Source: Pseudomonas sp. MM213
GTDB taxonomy: Bacteria > Pseudomonadota > Gammaproteobacteria > Pseudomonadales > Pseudomonadaceae
DNA: 64,000 nt
Assembly: GCF_020423045.1 (NCBI RefSeq)
Contig: NZ_CP081943.1
Span: forward strand, 248,001 to 312,000
Direction: 5' to 3'
In this document: one piece after another, positions 11,433-19,475 of the stretch
Layout: every line of letters begins with the position of its first letter
Position numbering within the stretch: the first letter of the stretch is position 1
The notes under the pieces: generated by a model
Told to the model about the DNA's origin: nothing
What the model saw: the letters and a program-made list of their open reading frames with translations, nothing else
The model's database searches: none
Program-made: the position numbers and the translations under genes

Positions 11433-13274
11433 ATGGCCTTTACCGTTGAACTGGAAGAGTGGGTCGGCAGTGTCTGGCACCGTTTCATCACCCGGCGCGC
11501 CAGCGCGGATTTCCCCGAGGCACGCGTTGAGCTGATCAGCCAGCAACGCCCGCTGGCGCTGTTGTTTCGCGCCATGGGCGGTGCCAACGGTGTCGGCGTC
11601 GAAGCCGCCAGCGACCGCGATCTGCTGCTGCGGCGCAACGTGTTGCAGCAGATCGCCGGCACTTGCAAACAAGTGCCGTTGGCGTGGTGCGACGACGCAA
11701 ATCTACGGCTGCCGTCGAGCCTGGCGGTGTTTCCTGACGTTGCTCTGAACGAGGAGCTCTATCGTTGGCTCGCGCTGCTGGCGGCGCAGGCCGGGCCGAT
11801 GCGTCACTGGGGGCGGGACAATCAGCGCTGGACGCAACAGCTGTTGCAGCGCTTCCCTGCGTTGCGCGTCCGCTATCAACGCCTGGTCGATGCGCATCTG
11901 CAATTACGCCCGGATCCGGCCTCGTTGAACCGCAGCGAAGCCGCGCTGGAACGGGCGTTATGCCAGGCGTTGCGTGAGCCGGGCAGTGTCGAGCATTTTC
12001 CTCGTAGCGAACGTGCAGCCTGGCCGCTGCCATTGTGGTTGTACCCGCCGCAAAATTTCGCCAGCGCGCAGGCAGCCGATCTGGGCGATGAATCCGAAGA
12101 GTCGTTGACCACGCCACCCGGAGAACAGAAAAGCGGACGCAAACGTGCCACGCGGATCGATGAAAGTACCCGTGATGGCGGGCTGTTGGTGGTGCGCCTG
12201 GAGAACCTGTTCAGTTGGACCGAACACGTGGATCTGGATCGCTGGTCGGACGACAGCGAAGACCCGGACGCCGCCCGGGTCGCCGATGACCTGGACGAAC
12301 TGACGCTGTCGCGCACCCGTCTGCGCAAGGGCGGTGGCCTCAAGCTGCACCTGGATCTGCCGCCGGCCGATGTCGACGATATTCCCTTGGGCGAGGGCAT
12401 CAAGTTGCCGGAGTGGGACTATCGCAAGCAACGGATGCAGGACAGCTTCGTCAATCTGCAAATGATGGTGCCGCGCGACTGTGAAGCGCAGCCGTTGCCG
12501 CCACGACTCAATGCTTCGGCGCGACGTTTGCGTCGTCAGTTCGAGCACCTGCGCAACGACCGCCAGTGGTTACGCCAGCAACCCCAGGGCTCTGAACTGG
12601 ACATGCAGGCCTGGCTGGATTTTCACGTTGAACGCGAGCATGGCGAGTGCGCCGAACGGGGTTTGTTCATGGAACAACGCCAGACCCGCCGCGACCTCGC
12701 GTGCCTGCTGCTGGCCGATGTGTCGATGTCCACCGACGCCCATCTCAACGATGAACATCGTGTCATCGACGTCATCCGCGACAGCTTGCTGCTGTTCGGC
12801 GAAACCCTGTCGGTGCTGGGTGATGATTTTGCCCTGTACGGGTTTTCCTCATTGCGTCGCCAGCAAGTGCGCATGCAGGAACTCAAGTCGTTCACCCAGC
12901 GTTATGACGACAACACCCGAGGTCGCATCCAGGGGCTCAAGCCGGGTTATTACACACGCATGGGCGCCGCCATTCGCCAGGCCACCAAACTGCTGGGCAC
13001 CAGCAAACGACGCAGCAAATTGTTGCTGCTGCTGACCGACGGCAAACCGAATGATCTGGATTTGTATGAGGGCCGCTACGGTGTCGAAGACACCCGCGAG
13101 GCGGTGCGGGAGGCGCGGCGCCAGGGGTTGACGCCGTTCTGCATCACGATTGATCGCGAGGCCGGGGATTACTTGCCGTACATGTTCGGCGCCAATGGCT
13201 ACACCTTGATCCGCCAGCCCGAACAACTGCCTTTGCGCTTACCGCAGTTGTATCGCCAGTTGACCCAGCCTTGA
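11433..13274 (+). CDS. norD: NO reductase activation protein NorD
   Basis: A 613-residue cytoplasmic protein with a C-terminal von Willebrand A domain. The MIDAS motif DVSMS is near residue 430 and the TDGKP segment follows near 535. NorD works with the AAA+ ATPase NirQ (a MoxR/vWA pair) to mature NorBC. The middle (about residues 200-310) is charged and probably less ordered. An ATG at 11433 follows AAAAAAGGGCAAC. It converges with the zinc-ribbon gene on the other strand, 8 bases apart. Confidence 0.93.
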   Translation: MAFTVELEEWVGSVWHRFITRRASADFPEARVELISQQRPLALLFRAMGGANGVGVEAASDRDLLLRRNVLQQIAGTCKQVPLAWCDDANLRLPSSLAVFPDVALNEELYRWLALLAAQAGPMRHWGRDNQRWTQQLLQRFPALRVRYQRLVDAHLQLRPDPASLNRSEAALERALCQALREPGSVEHFPRSERAAWPLPLWLYPPQNFASAQAADLGDESEESLTTPPGEQKSGRKRATRIDESTRDGGLLVVRLENLFSWTEHVDLDRWSDDSEDPDAARVADDLDELTLSRTRLRKGGGLKLHLDLPPADVDDIPLGEGIKLPEWDYRKQRMQDSFVNLQMMVPRDCEAQPLPPRLNASARRLRRQFEHLRNDRQWLRQQPQGSELDMQAWLDFHVEREHGECAERGLFMEQRQTRRDLACLLLADVSMSTDAHLNDEHRVIDVIRDSLLLFGETLSVLGDDFALYGFSSLRRQQVRMQELKSFTQRYDDNTRGRIQGLKPGYYTRMGAAIRQATKLLGTSKRRSKLLLLLTDGKPNDLDLYEGRYGVEDTREAVREARRQGLTPFCITIDREAGDYLPYMFGANGYTLIRQPEQLPLRLPQLYRQLTQP

Positions 13275-13282
13275 CCCTGGCT

Positions 13283-13465
13283 TCAGCGCGGCAGCCAGAA
13301 AAACATCGCCACGCAAAAGATCGTCAGGCCGATGCAGAACCACATGAACCGATGCTGCCGACGCTCCCCGGCGCGTTCGGCCAGCGCCGGCAGGGGCATG
13401 CCGCAGTGGCGGCATTCGGTTTCTTTGGATGGGTTGACGTGTTGGCAATACAGGCAGACGGGCAT
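13283..13465 (-). CDS. DnrP-like zinc-ribbon membrane protein
   Basis: A 60-residue protein: an N-terminal zinc ribbon with CLYC and CRHC Cys pairs, a basic linker, and one C-terminal transmembrane helix (about residues 40-57). Similar small proteins sit next to dnr in other pseudomonads and are annotated DnrP; the function is not known. It follows dnr directly: a GTG at 13474 overlaps the dnr stop as GTGA, but the ATG at 13465 has GAG eight bases upstream and was chosen. Confidence 0.8.
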   Translation of the reverse strand: MPVCLYCQHVNPSKETECRHCGMPLPALAERAGERRQHRFMWFCIGLTIFCVAMFFWLPR

Positions 13466-13470
13466 GGCGC

Positions 13471-14154
13471 TCACTCGAACTGTTCCAGGCGTGGACGATC
13501 AAGAATGGCGATCTGGCGGCCGTCCTGGGTAATGATTTTTTCATCGATCAGGCGGCGGATGATGCGCGAAAACGTCTCCGGCTGGATCGACAGGTGCCCG
13601 GCAATCAGTTGCTTGGCCATCGGCAGTTCGAATTGACTGTCGATGGTTTGCTGGCGCACCAGTTGCGTCAGCAGATAGCGCACGACCCGGTGAGTGGCGT
13701 TTTTCAGTGACAGGGTTTCGATTTCGTTGACCCGCTGGTGCAGGCGAACGCAGAGCTTGCCCAGCAGCGCGAAAGTCAGCCGGCTGTTGTTCTGCAGCAA
13801 GCGCATGTAGGTGCTGTTGGATAACCGGTAGAGCTGGGTAGGGCAGACCGCTTCGGCCGAGGCCACATAGTTGGGGGTGTCCATCAGCATCATCGCTTCG
13901 GCGAAGGTTTGCCGATCGCTGAGAACCTCGAATACTTTTTCCTGCCCGTCGGGTGTCAGGCGGTAGATCTTCACCGCCCCGGCAATCACGAAATAAAACG
14001 AATCGGCCGGCTCGCCCTGACGGAACAACGGCTCGCCTTTGTCGATGCTCAGCAGTTGGCTGGTACTCATCAATTCATCCAGCTGTTCTTCATTCAACGG
14101 CTCGAACAAGTGATGACTGCGCAGAATCTGGTGATGGACGCGATGAAGCACCAT
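13471..14154 (-). CDS. dnr: Crp/Fnr-family NO-responsive regulator DNR
   Basis: A 227-residue regulator: an N-terminal cyclic-nucleotide-fold sensor domain (about 1-125), a dimer helix, and a C-terminal helix-turn-helix with IAGHLSIQPETFSRIIRRL, whose recognition helix fits TTGAY-N4-RTCAA sites. It lacks the N-terminal Cys cluster of FNR/ANR, as expected for the heme-based NO sensor DNR. The likely targets here are nir, nor, nar and nrdD. No ANR box is visible in the 190 bases upstream; the nearest promoter signal is the sigma-54 element at 14331-14347 beyond a 29-codon frame. Confidence 0.92.
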   Translation of the reverse strand: MVLHRVHHQILRSHHLFEPLNEEQLDELMSTSQLLSIDKGEPLFRQGEPADSFYFVIAGAVKIYRLTPDGQEKVFEVLSDRQTFAEAMMLMDTPNYVASAEAVCPTQLYRLSNSTYMRLLQNNSRLTFALLGKLCVRLHQRVNEIETLSLKNATHRVVRYLLTQLVRQQTIDSQFELPMAKQLIAGHLSIQPETFSRIIRRLIDEKIITQDGRQIAILDRPRLEQFE

Positions 14155-14197
14155 GGGAATTCATCCTGAAGGTTGAGGAGTGGCTTGCGATCAAGAA

Positions 14198-14287
14198 TCA
14201 GACAAGGCCCAGGGAGATGCCGCTGGCTACCGCCAGGACGGAGGTCAACACCACAAACCAGGCCAGTGGCTGGACGACTTTTTTCAT
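14198..14287 (-). CDS. 29-residue single-pass membrane peptide upstream of dnr
   Basis: ATG at 14287 with GGGAG six bases upstream; the product begins MKKVVQPLAWFVVLTSVLAV and ends SLGLV, one clear transmembrane helix with a basic N-terminus. It is the first frame downstream of a sigma-54-like promoter (14331-14347) served by three NorR-type sites, and dnr starts 43 bases after its stop. No family is recognised. It may be a real NO-induced small protein or a leader peptide. Confidence 0.55.
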   Translation of the reverse strand: MKKVVQPLAWFVVLTSVLAVASGISLGLV

Positions 14288-14330
14288 GAGGACTCCCGGG
14301 ATCGAGTTTGCTTTGAGTTCCCGAGGCTTG

Positions 14331-14347
14331 AGCAAAACGCGGGCCAT
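14331..14347 (-). promoter_or_regulatory. Sigma-54-like promoter toward the small peptide and dnr
   Basis: On the minus strand the element reads TGGCCCGCGTTTTGCT, with GG-N10-GC spacing as for RpoN; one mismatch to TGGCAC-N5-TTGC. It lies 44 bases before the peptide start and about 42 bases from the nearest NorR-type site. Confidence 0.6.
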
Positions 14348-14386
14348 GCCTGAAGGCCTTTGTTTATTGGGGTTGTAGACGGACAG

Positions 14387-14443
14387 GGTAAAAAAGACCC
14401 ATGCATTTAGGGTAAAAACAACCTTCAAATGGTCATTTTTACC
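14387..14443. promoter_or_regulatory. Three NorR-type enhancer sites (GGT-N7-ACC)
   Basis: GGT-N7-ACC occurs at 14387-14399, 14411-14423 and 14431-14443, spaced 24 and 20 bases start to start (about two helical turns). This is the upstream activator pattern known for NorR in Ralstonia. A sigma-54 element lies on each side: plus strand at 14499-14514 toward nnrS and minus strand at 14331-14347. Confidence 0.8.
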
Positions 14444-14498
14444 CTGCATCAGCTACCGTTACAGCTAGGAAGTGCCGCCAGCCGTTGATCTGGAGCGG

Positions 14499-14514
14499 GG
14501 GCACGGCCCTTGCA
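14499..14514 (+). promoter_or_regulatory. Sigma-54 promoter of nnrS
   Basis: GGGCACGGCCCTTGCA: GG at 14500-14501 and GC at 14512-14513 with ten bases between, a close match to TGGCACG-N4-TTGCA. An imperfect ANR/DNR box, TTGATCTGCGACAA, lies at 14518-14531, overlapping the expected start. The nnrS ATG is about 100 bases downstream. Confidence 0.8.
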
Positions 14515-14624
14515 CACTTGATCTGCGACAAAGGCAATTGCTCGGCAATACCCGATGATTGCACCCGGAATTACCTCGCGCGCTGGTTGGCGCCAGGTCA
14601 GCAACAAGGTAGAGGAGTGGCTTT

Positions 14625-15815
14625 ATGCAAGTGCTTGACCGCCGTAAAGCGATGGCCATCGCGCCGCTGTTACGTCTGGCCTTTCGGCCGTTCTTCCTCG
14701 CGGGCGGCCTGTTGGCCGTGCTGGTCATCCCGCTTTGGCTGGCAGCCTTCAGTGGTTCGTTGTCCGCGTGGCAGCCGGCCGGTGGTTGGCTGGGCTGGCA
14801 TCGGCATGAATTGCTGTTCGGGTTCGGGCTGGCGATTATTGCGGGCTTCCTGCTGACGGCCGTACAGACCTGGACCAGTCGCCCCGGCCTCAGCGGCAAA
14901 CCGTTGGCCGCGCTGGCGCTGCTGTGGTTGGCGGCGCGCGTGGCGTGGCTGGTCAATGCCCCGTGGCCGCTGCTGGTGGTGCTGGAAATGGCGTTCCCGC
15001 TGGCGGTGGCGGCGTTGATGGGCTTCACGTTGTGGAAGGTGCGGCAAAAGCGTAACTACCCGATTGTGGTGGTCCTGCTGTTGCTGGCCGGGGCCGACGG
15101 GTTGTCCGTGTCGGGGCTGGTCGCAGGTCATGAAGGCTGGCAGCGTCAGGGCGTGCTGACCGGCATCTGGCTGGTGGCGGCCATGATGGGGTTGATCGGC
15201 GGGCGCGTGATTCCGTTCTTCACCCAGCGCGGCCTCGGCCGGGTTGACGCTGTTGCCCCTTGGCCATGGCTGGATTGGCTGCTGCTGATTGGCTCGCCAC
15301 TGGTGGCGTTGCTGTATGCCGTCGGCCCTGCGCTCAACGCCAATGTCTGGGTAGGTTTGTTGTTCGCGATGCTGGGGGCTGGGCATCTGGTGCGCCTGGT
15401 GCGCTGGCAAGATCGCGGCCTGTGGCGCGTGCCGTTGTTGTGGTCGCTGCACCTGGCTTACGGCTGGCTGGCGGTGGCTTGTCTCGGCATGGCGCTGTGG
15501 CATTTCGGCGTACCGCTGAACCCGAGCCTGGCAGTGCATTGCCTGACAATCGGCGCCATGGGCGGTCTGGTGCTGGCGATGATCGCGCGGGTAACGCTCG
15601 GGCATACCGGCCGTGCGCTGGAGCCACCGTCGGGCATGACCTTGGCGTTCATTTTGCTCAACCTGGCGTGTCTGAGTCGGGTCGTGTTGATTGTGTTTTT
15701 CCCTTTGCCGGCGCTGTGGCTGGCCGGTCTGTGCTGGACGCTGGCGTTTGCGCTGTACGCCTGGCGTTATGGGCCGATGCTGCTGCGGGCCCGGGTCGAC
15801 GGTCATCCGGGATGA
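14625..15815 (+). CDS. nnrS: NnrS family membrane heme-copper protein
   Basis: A 396-residue protein with about twelve transmembrane helices, of the NnrS family that protects cells from NO stress in denitrifiers and pathogens. The N-terminal FRPFFLAGGL motif and conserved WHRHELLFGF and PFFTQRGL motifs are present; His in such motifs binds heme and copper in relatives. GAGGAG lies eight bases before the ATG. It follows the NorR sites and sigma-54 element and precedes a copD-like gene 25 bases later. Confidence 0.93.
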   Translation: MQVLDRRKAMAIAPLLRLAFRPFFLAGGLLAVLVIPLWLAAFSGSLSAWQPAGGWLGWHRHELLFGFGLAIIAGFLLTAVQTWTSRPGLSGKPLAALALLWLAARVAWLVNAPWPLLVVLEMAFPLAVAALMGFTLWKVRQKRNYPIVVVLLLLAGADGLSVSGLVAGHEGWQRQGVLTGIWLVAAMMGLIGGRVIPFFTQRGLGRVDAVAPWPWLDWLLLIGSPLVALLYAVGPALNANVWVGLLFAMLGAGHLVRLVRWQDRGLWRVPLLWSLHLAYGWLAVACLGMALWHFGVPLNPSLAVHCLTIGAMGGLVLAMIARVTLGHTGRALEPPSGMTLAFILLNLACLSRVVLIVFFPLPALWLAGLCWTLAFALYAWRYGPMLLRARVDGHPG

Positions 15816-15840
15816 GCAGGCCAAAGAATGGAGGCGGGCG

Positions 15841-16281
15841 ATGATGTATCCCTTTTTGTTGATTACGCATTTGCTGGCAGCCATCGCCTTCATCGGCACG
15901 CTGTTTTTCGAAGTGGTGATCTGGCACCGCGCCCGCCAGCCGCTGGCAGAAGCGGCGCGAGTGACGGCGGATCAGGCGATTGCCGTGCGCTCGCGCAAGG
16001 TGCTGCACGGTGTGGTGTTGCTGTTGTATGGCGCCGGCATCGCGCTCGCCTGGCAACACCGCGGTGTTTTGAGCCAGCCGCTGGCCAGCAGTTTTGGCAC
16101 TTTGCTGAGCCTGAAAATCATCCTGGCCCTGAGCATCATCGGCCATTACCTGCTGCTGGCGTATTGGCTGAAAAGCGCGCGGCTGTCCACGACCCGCGCG
16201 ACCTGGATTCGCCGCAGCATCCTCGGGCACATGGTGTTGATCGTGATCCTGGCCAAGGCGATGTTCTATTGGCACGGCTGA
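15841..16281 (+). CDS. CopD-like four-helix membrane protein
   Basis: A 146-residue protein with four transmembrane helices and His residues at helix ends (THLLAAI, HGVVLLLYG, IIGHYLLL, GHMVLIVIL), like the CopD/YfiM-type membrane family. A role in copper or heme handling next to NnrS is inferred from position only. GGAGG lies six bases before the ATG. Co-transcription with nnrS is likely; the REP pair after its stop probably ends the unit. Confidence 0.8.
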   Translation: MMYPFLLITHLLAAIAFIGTLFFEVVIWHRARQPLAEAARVTADQAIAVRSRKVLHGVVLLLYGAGIALAWQHRGVLSQPLASSFGTLLSLKIILALSIIGHYLLLAYWLKSARLSTTRATWIRRSILGHMVLIVILAKAMFYWHG

Positions 16282-16318
16282 TGGCGCTGGAACACCGGTA
16301 GTTCTGAGGTGGCGCCAT

Positions 16319-16381
16319 TCGCGAGCAAGCCCGCTCCCACAGGGGAATGTTGATCCCTGTGGGAGCGAGCCTGCTCGCGAA
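16319..16381. repeat. REP pair between copD-like gene and dnrN
   Basis: TTCGCGAGCAAGC..CTCCCACAGGG and its inverse complement, separated by nine bases. It lies between the convergent ends of copD-like (16281) and dnrN (16390) and could fold as a bidirectional stop. Confidence 0.85.
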
Positions 16382-16389
16382 AAGTGTGA

Positions 16390-17064
16390 TCAGTGGTGTG
16401 GGTTCAGGGCGTTGATGAACAGCACGTTGTTTTCCAGGTGAATGTGTTGCATCAGGTCGTCCTTGAATTCCAGCAACCCGCGATAGAGTGCGCGCCAGGT
16501 GTTGCAGGCATCCGCCGGCGGAGTGATGTGGTGGGTCAGGGCGAGCATCTGTTCCAGCGCTTCGCCATGTTGATCATGTTCGAAACGCAGCACCTGGATC
16601 GGCGGTGCGGCCTGCGGGCCGATGCCTTGTTGCAGCATCGGGAAGAGCACTTGTTCTTCCTTGAGCATGTGGCCTTCGAGTTCTTGCTGCATGTCGCTCA
16701 GCAGATCGGCCAGGCCGTTGGGACAGGTGCTGCGCGCCCCGTGCACTTGCTCGACGCGTCGGGCCAGGCGGATCAGTTCCGGCAGTTGCTCGCGGTGGCG
16801 GGCGTGGTAGCGCGTCAGGAGGTGGGCAATCAACGCCTCGGACGTTTCGGTGCGCCAGTCGTGCTGGGTTTCGCCGGTGTCTTGCAGGGTTTCCAGGGCA
16901 TCGGCAATCAGCAGCGGATCGAGGTCTTTGCCAAGGGCCGCTTCCCGCAGGCTTTTATGCCCGCCGCAACAGAAGTCCAGTTTGAAGTTGTGAAAGATTC
17001 GGGTGGCGCCGGGAATGTCGCAGGCCAGTTGGCCGAGGCTTTGTTCCAGTAGGGTCTGGCTCAT
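16390..17064 (-). CDS. dnrN: Iron-sulfur cluster repair di-iron protein (ScdA/YtfE/DnrN)
   Basis: A 224-residue RIC-family protein that repairs Fe-S clusters damaged by NO. The N-terminal ScdA domain carries the LDFCCGG motif near residues 29-35; the C-terminal hemerythrin domain has His/Glu ligands in RYHARHREQL, EGHMLKEEQVLFP, RFEHDQHG and HIHLENNVLF. It is divergent from norR and preceded by a sigma-54 element, an IHF-like site and three NorR-type sites, so NO induction through NorR is expected. Confidence 0.93.
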   Translation of the reverse strand: MSQTLLEQSLGQLACDIPGATRIFHNFKLDFCCGGHKSLREAALGKDLDPLLIADALETLQDTGETQHDWRTETSEALIAHLLTRYHARHREQLPELIRLARRVEQVHGARSTCPNGLADLLSDMQQELEGHMLKEEQVLFPMLQQGIGPQAAPPIQVLRFEHDQHGEALEQMLALTHHITPPADACNTWRALYRGLLEFKDDLMQHIHLENNVLFINALNPHH

Positions 17065-17106
17065 CAGGGTTTCCTTGCTTGGGTTTCAACGGTTCCCCTG
17101 GCTTGT

Positions 17107-17123
17107 TGCATCCGGCATGCCAT
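17107..17123 (-). promoter_or_regulatory. Sigma-54 promoter of dnrN
   Basis: On the minus strand ATGGCATGCCGGATGCA: GG and GC are separated by ten bases (17121-17120 and 17109-17108). It lies 43 bases before the dnrN start. Confidence 0.75.
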
Positions 17124-17126
17124 ATT

Positions 17127-17139
17127 TAACTGATTGATA
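17127..17139 (-). promoter_or_regulatory. IHF-like site between sigma-54 promoter and NorR sites
   Basis: On the minus strand TATCAATCAGTTA is an exact match to WATCAANNNNTTR in an AT-rich stretch. Its place between promoter and enhancers is the usual DNA-bending position in sigma-54 systems. Confidence 0.65.
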
Positions 17140-17162
17140 AATATGAATTTATTTTTAGTTGT

Positions 17163-17219
17163 GGTGATGCGCACCCTGACGCATTAGGGTGAATCCCACC
17201 ATAGAGGGTAATTAAAACC
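17163..17219. promoter_or_regulatory. Three NorR-type sites between dnrN and norR
   Basis: GGT-N7-ACC at 17163-17175, 17188-17200 and 17207-17219. The last ends one base before the norR ATG and covers its ribosome site, so NorR could also repress its own gene, as known for E. coli NorR. Confidence 0.8.
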
Positions 17220-18749
17220 ATGCTGCGTGAAAGCCTGGCGGCCGACCTGATTGTCGAGTTGCCCAATGCCGTACGGTTGCAACGACTGGTCCAGACCCTG
17301 CGCCAATACTTCAACAGTGGCGCGGTGGGTTTATTGCGTCTGGATGACGACAGCCTCAGGCCCGTGGCGACGGTGGGGCTGGTGCATGAAGCGTTGGGGC
17401 GCCGGTTCGTCATTGCCCAGCATCCCCGGCTGGCGGCGATCATGGCCTCGCGCGAACCCGTCTGGTTCGAGCCCGACAGTCGCCTGCCGGATCCTTACGA
17501 CGGATTGCTCGACAACCACATCGGCGAACCGCTGCCGGTGCATGACTGCATGGGCGTGAGCCTGTATGTCGAGGGGCGGATCTGGGGCGCGATCACCCTT
17601 GATGCGCTGCACGCCGGAACCTTCGACAGCCGCGCACGGGAGGAGCTCAAGCGCTGCACCTTGCAGATCGAAGCAGCCGTACGGGTCACTCGCCTGGAAC
17701 AGGAAAACCGCAGCTTGCGCCTGTCCCGCAGCGATCCTCAGGATTTGCGAATGCCGGTCGAGGAGGGCGAGATCCTCGGGCAGAGTGAGGTGTTGCATCA
17801 GCTACTCAATGAGCTGGACGTGTTGGCCGACTCCGATCTGCCGGTGTTGCTGCTGGGCGAAACCGGCGTTGGCAAAGAACTGTTCGCCCGGCGCTTGCAT
17901 CGTCTGTCGCGGCGCAGCCACAAGCCGCTGATTCAGGTCAACTGCGCGGCCCTGCCCGAGTCGTTGGCGGAAAGTGAATTGTTCGGACACGTCAAAGGCG
18001 CCTTCTCTGGCGCCACGGGTGACCGTGCCGGGCGCTTCGATGCGGCCAACGGTGGCACGCTGTTCCTCGATGAAGTCGGTGAGTTGCCATTGAGTGTGCA
18101 AGCGAAATTGCTGCGCACCTTGCAGAACGGCGAGATCCAGCGCCTGGGCGCGGACAAGCCGCTGCATGTCGATGTGCGCATCATCGCCGCCACCAATCGG
18201 CACCTGCCGGACAGCATTCGCGATGGCCTGTTTCGGGCCGATCTGTATCACCGGCTCTCGGTGTACCCGGTGCCGATCCCGTCGTTGCGCGAACGCGGCA
18301 ATGACGTGTTGATGCTGGCCGGGCATTTCCTTGAGCTCAATCGGGCGCGGCTCGGCCTGCGTGGCTTGCGTCTGTCGCCGGCGGCGGAACGCGCGTTGCT
18401 GGCGTATACCTGGCCGGGCAACGTGCGCGAGCTGGAGCATGTGATCAGTCGTGCCGCCTTGAAGCAGCTCAGTCGCGGCAGCAGTCGTGCGTTGATCATG
18501 ACGCTGGAGCCCGAGATTCTTGATCTCGACAGTGCTCCGAGCGCACCGCAGGTTGTTACTGAGCCTTGCGACGCCGCTCCGGCTGATCTGCCATTCCAGC
18601 CGCTGGGTGAAGCCGTCGACGATTATCAACGCAAGAAAATTCTCCAGGCCCTGAGCCTGTCCGGGGAAAACTGGGCCAGCGCGGCGCGGATTCTGGAAGT
18701 CGATCCGAGCAATTTGCACAAACTGGCGCGGCGTCTGCGGCTCAAGTAA
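17220..18749 (+). CDS. norR: NO-responsive sigma-54 activator NorR
   Basis: A 509-residue enhancer-binding protein. An N-terminal GAF domain (about 20-165) would hold the NO-sensing iron; a AAA+ domain follows with Walker A GETGVGKE near residue 214 and the sigma-54 loop GAFSGA near 261, a conservative variant of GAFTGA. Walker B is GGTLFLDEVGEL. A Fis-type helix-turn-helix is at the C-terminus (SGENWASAARILEVDPSNLH). It is divergent from dnrN; matching sites flank dnrN and nnrS. Confidence 0.95.
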   Translation: MLRESLAADLIVELPNAVRLQRLVQTLRQYFNSGAVGLLRLDDDSLRPVATVGLVHEALGRRFVIAQHPRLAAIMASREPVWFEPDSRLPDPYDGLLDNHIGEPLPVHDCMGVSLYVEGRIWGAITLDALHAGTFDSRAREELKRCTLQIEAAVRVTRLEQENRSLRLSRSDPQDLRMPVEEGEILGQSEVLHQLLNELDVLADSDLPVLLLGETGVGKELFARRLHRLSRRSHKPLIQVNCAALPESLAESELFGHVKGAFSGATGDRAGRFDAANGGTLFLDEVGELPLSVQAKLLRTLQNGEIQRLGADKPLHVDVRIIAATNRHLPDSIRDGLFRADLYHRLSVYPVPIPSLRERGNDVLMLAGHFLELNRARLGLRGLRLSPAAERALLAYTWPGNVRELEHVISRAALKQLSRGSSRALIMTLEPEILDLDSAPSAPQVVTEPCDAAPADLPFQPLGEAVDDYQRKKILQALSLSGENWASAARILEVDPSNLHKLARRLRLK

Positions 18750-18827
18750 TCGACACTGTTGATGGCGGTCAAGGTCGGTTGGTGCAGTGCCTCGCACACT
18801 GAGCAAAACCTTCCGGAGATCACTGTC

Positions 18828-19475
18828 ATGCCGCTTTCCCTGGCCCAAATGCGCCGCAACTACACCCTGTATGGTTTGCAGGACGAGCATGCGCTGGATG
18901 ACCCTTTGGTGATGTTTCGCCAATGGCTGCAACTGGCCCGCGACACCGAGAGCGCGCCTGTCGAAGCCAATAGCATGATGCTGGCGACGGTCGACAGCGA
19001 AGGGCGGCCGCACTGTCGTGTCCTGTTGCTCAAGGGCTTGAGCGAGGAAGGGTTTACGTTCTTCGGTCATTACCAGAGTGACAAGGGGCAGCAACTGGCC
19101 GCCAATCCCTATGCCGCCATGACGTTTTTCTGGCCGGGGCTGGAGCGGCAGGTGCGAATCGAAGGTCGCGTCTCGAGGCTGGATCCGGCGTTGTCGGATG
19201 AGTACTTTGATTCCCGGTCCATGGCCAGTCGTCTCGGTGCCTGGGCTTCACCGCAAAGCCGTCCGCTGGCGAGTAGGGCAGCGCTTGAATTGCTGTTGGC
19301 TGACACGATCAAACGCTTCGTCGGGCAGACTGTGTCGAGACCTGAGCAATGGGGTGGGTACTGCCTGCATCCTGAGCGCCTGGAGTTTTGGCAGGGGCGT
19401 GCGGACCGGTTGCATGACCGTATTGACTATCGCTTGCATGAGGGTGTCTGGAAACGGAGCCGTTTGGCGCCTTGA
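18828..19475 (+). CDS. pdxH: Pyridoxamine 5'-phosphate oxidase
   Basis: A 215-residue FMN enzyme forming pyridoxal 5'-phosphate. Family motifs are in order: [48 protein letters not shown] and [11 protein letters not shown], ending in R-L-A-P. The ATG at 18828 has GGAG nine bases upstream; an upstream in-frame ATG at 18759 would add 23 unconserved residues. It lies 78 bases after norR and is not obviously part of the denitrification set. Confidence 0.95.
   Translation: MPLSLAQMRRNYTLYGLQDEHALDDPLVMFRQWLQLARDTESAPVEANSMMLATVDSEGRPHCRVLLLKGLSEEGFTFFGHYQSDKGQQLAANPYAAMTFFWPGLERQVRIEGRVSRLDPALSDEYFDSRSMASRLGAWASPQSRPLASRAALELLLADTIKRFVGQTVSRPEQWGGYCLHPERLEFWQGRADRLHDRIDYRLHEGVWKRSRLAP

Noticed and set aside
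14178..14195. Possible ANR box near the dnr start (GCGATCAAG)
   Set aside because: Only one half site (ATCAA) is present; the other half does not match TTGAY at the right spacing.
15691..15840. Longer upstream start for the copD-like gene
   Set aside because: It would lie inside nnrS in another frame; the ATG at 15841 has GGAGG at good spacing and begins with a transmembrane helix.
17134..17147. TTGATAAATATGAA as an ANR/DNR box for dnrN
   Set aside because: One half site is mismatched and the stretch is better explained by the exact IHF consensus overlapping it.
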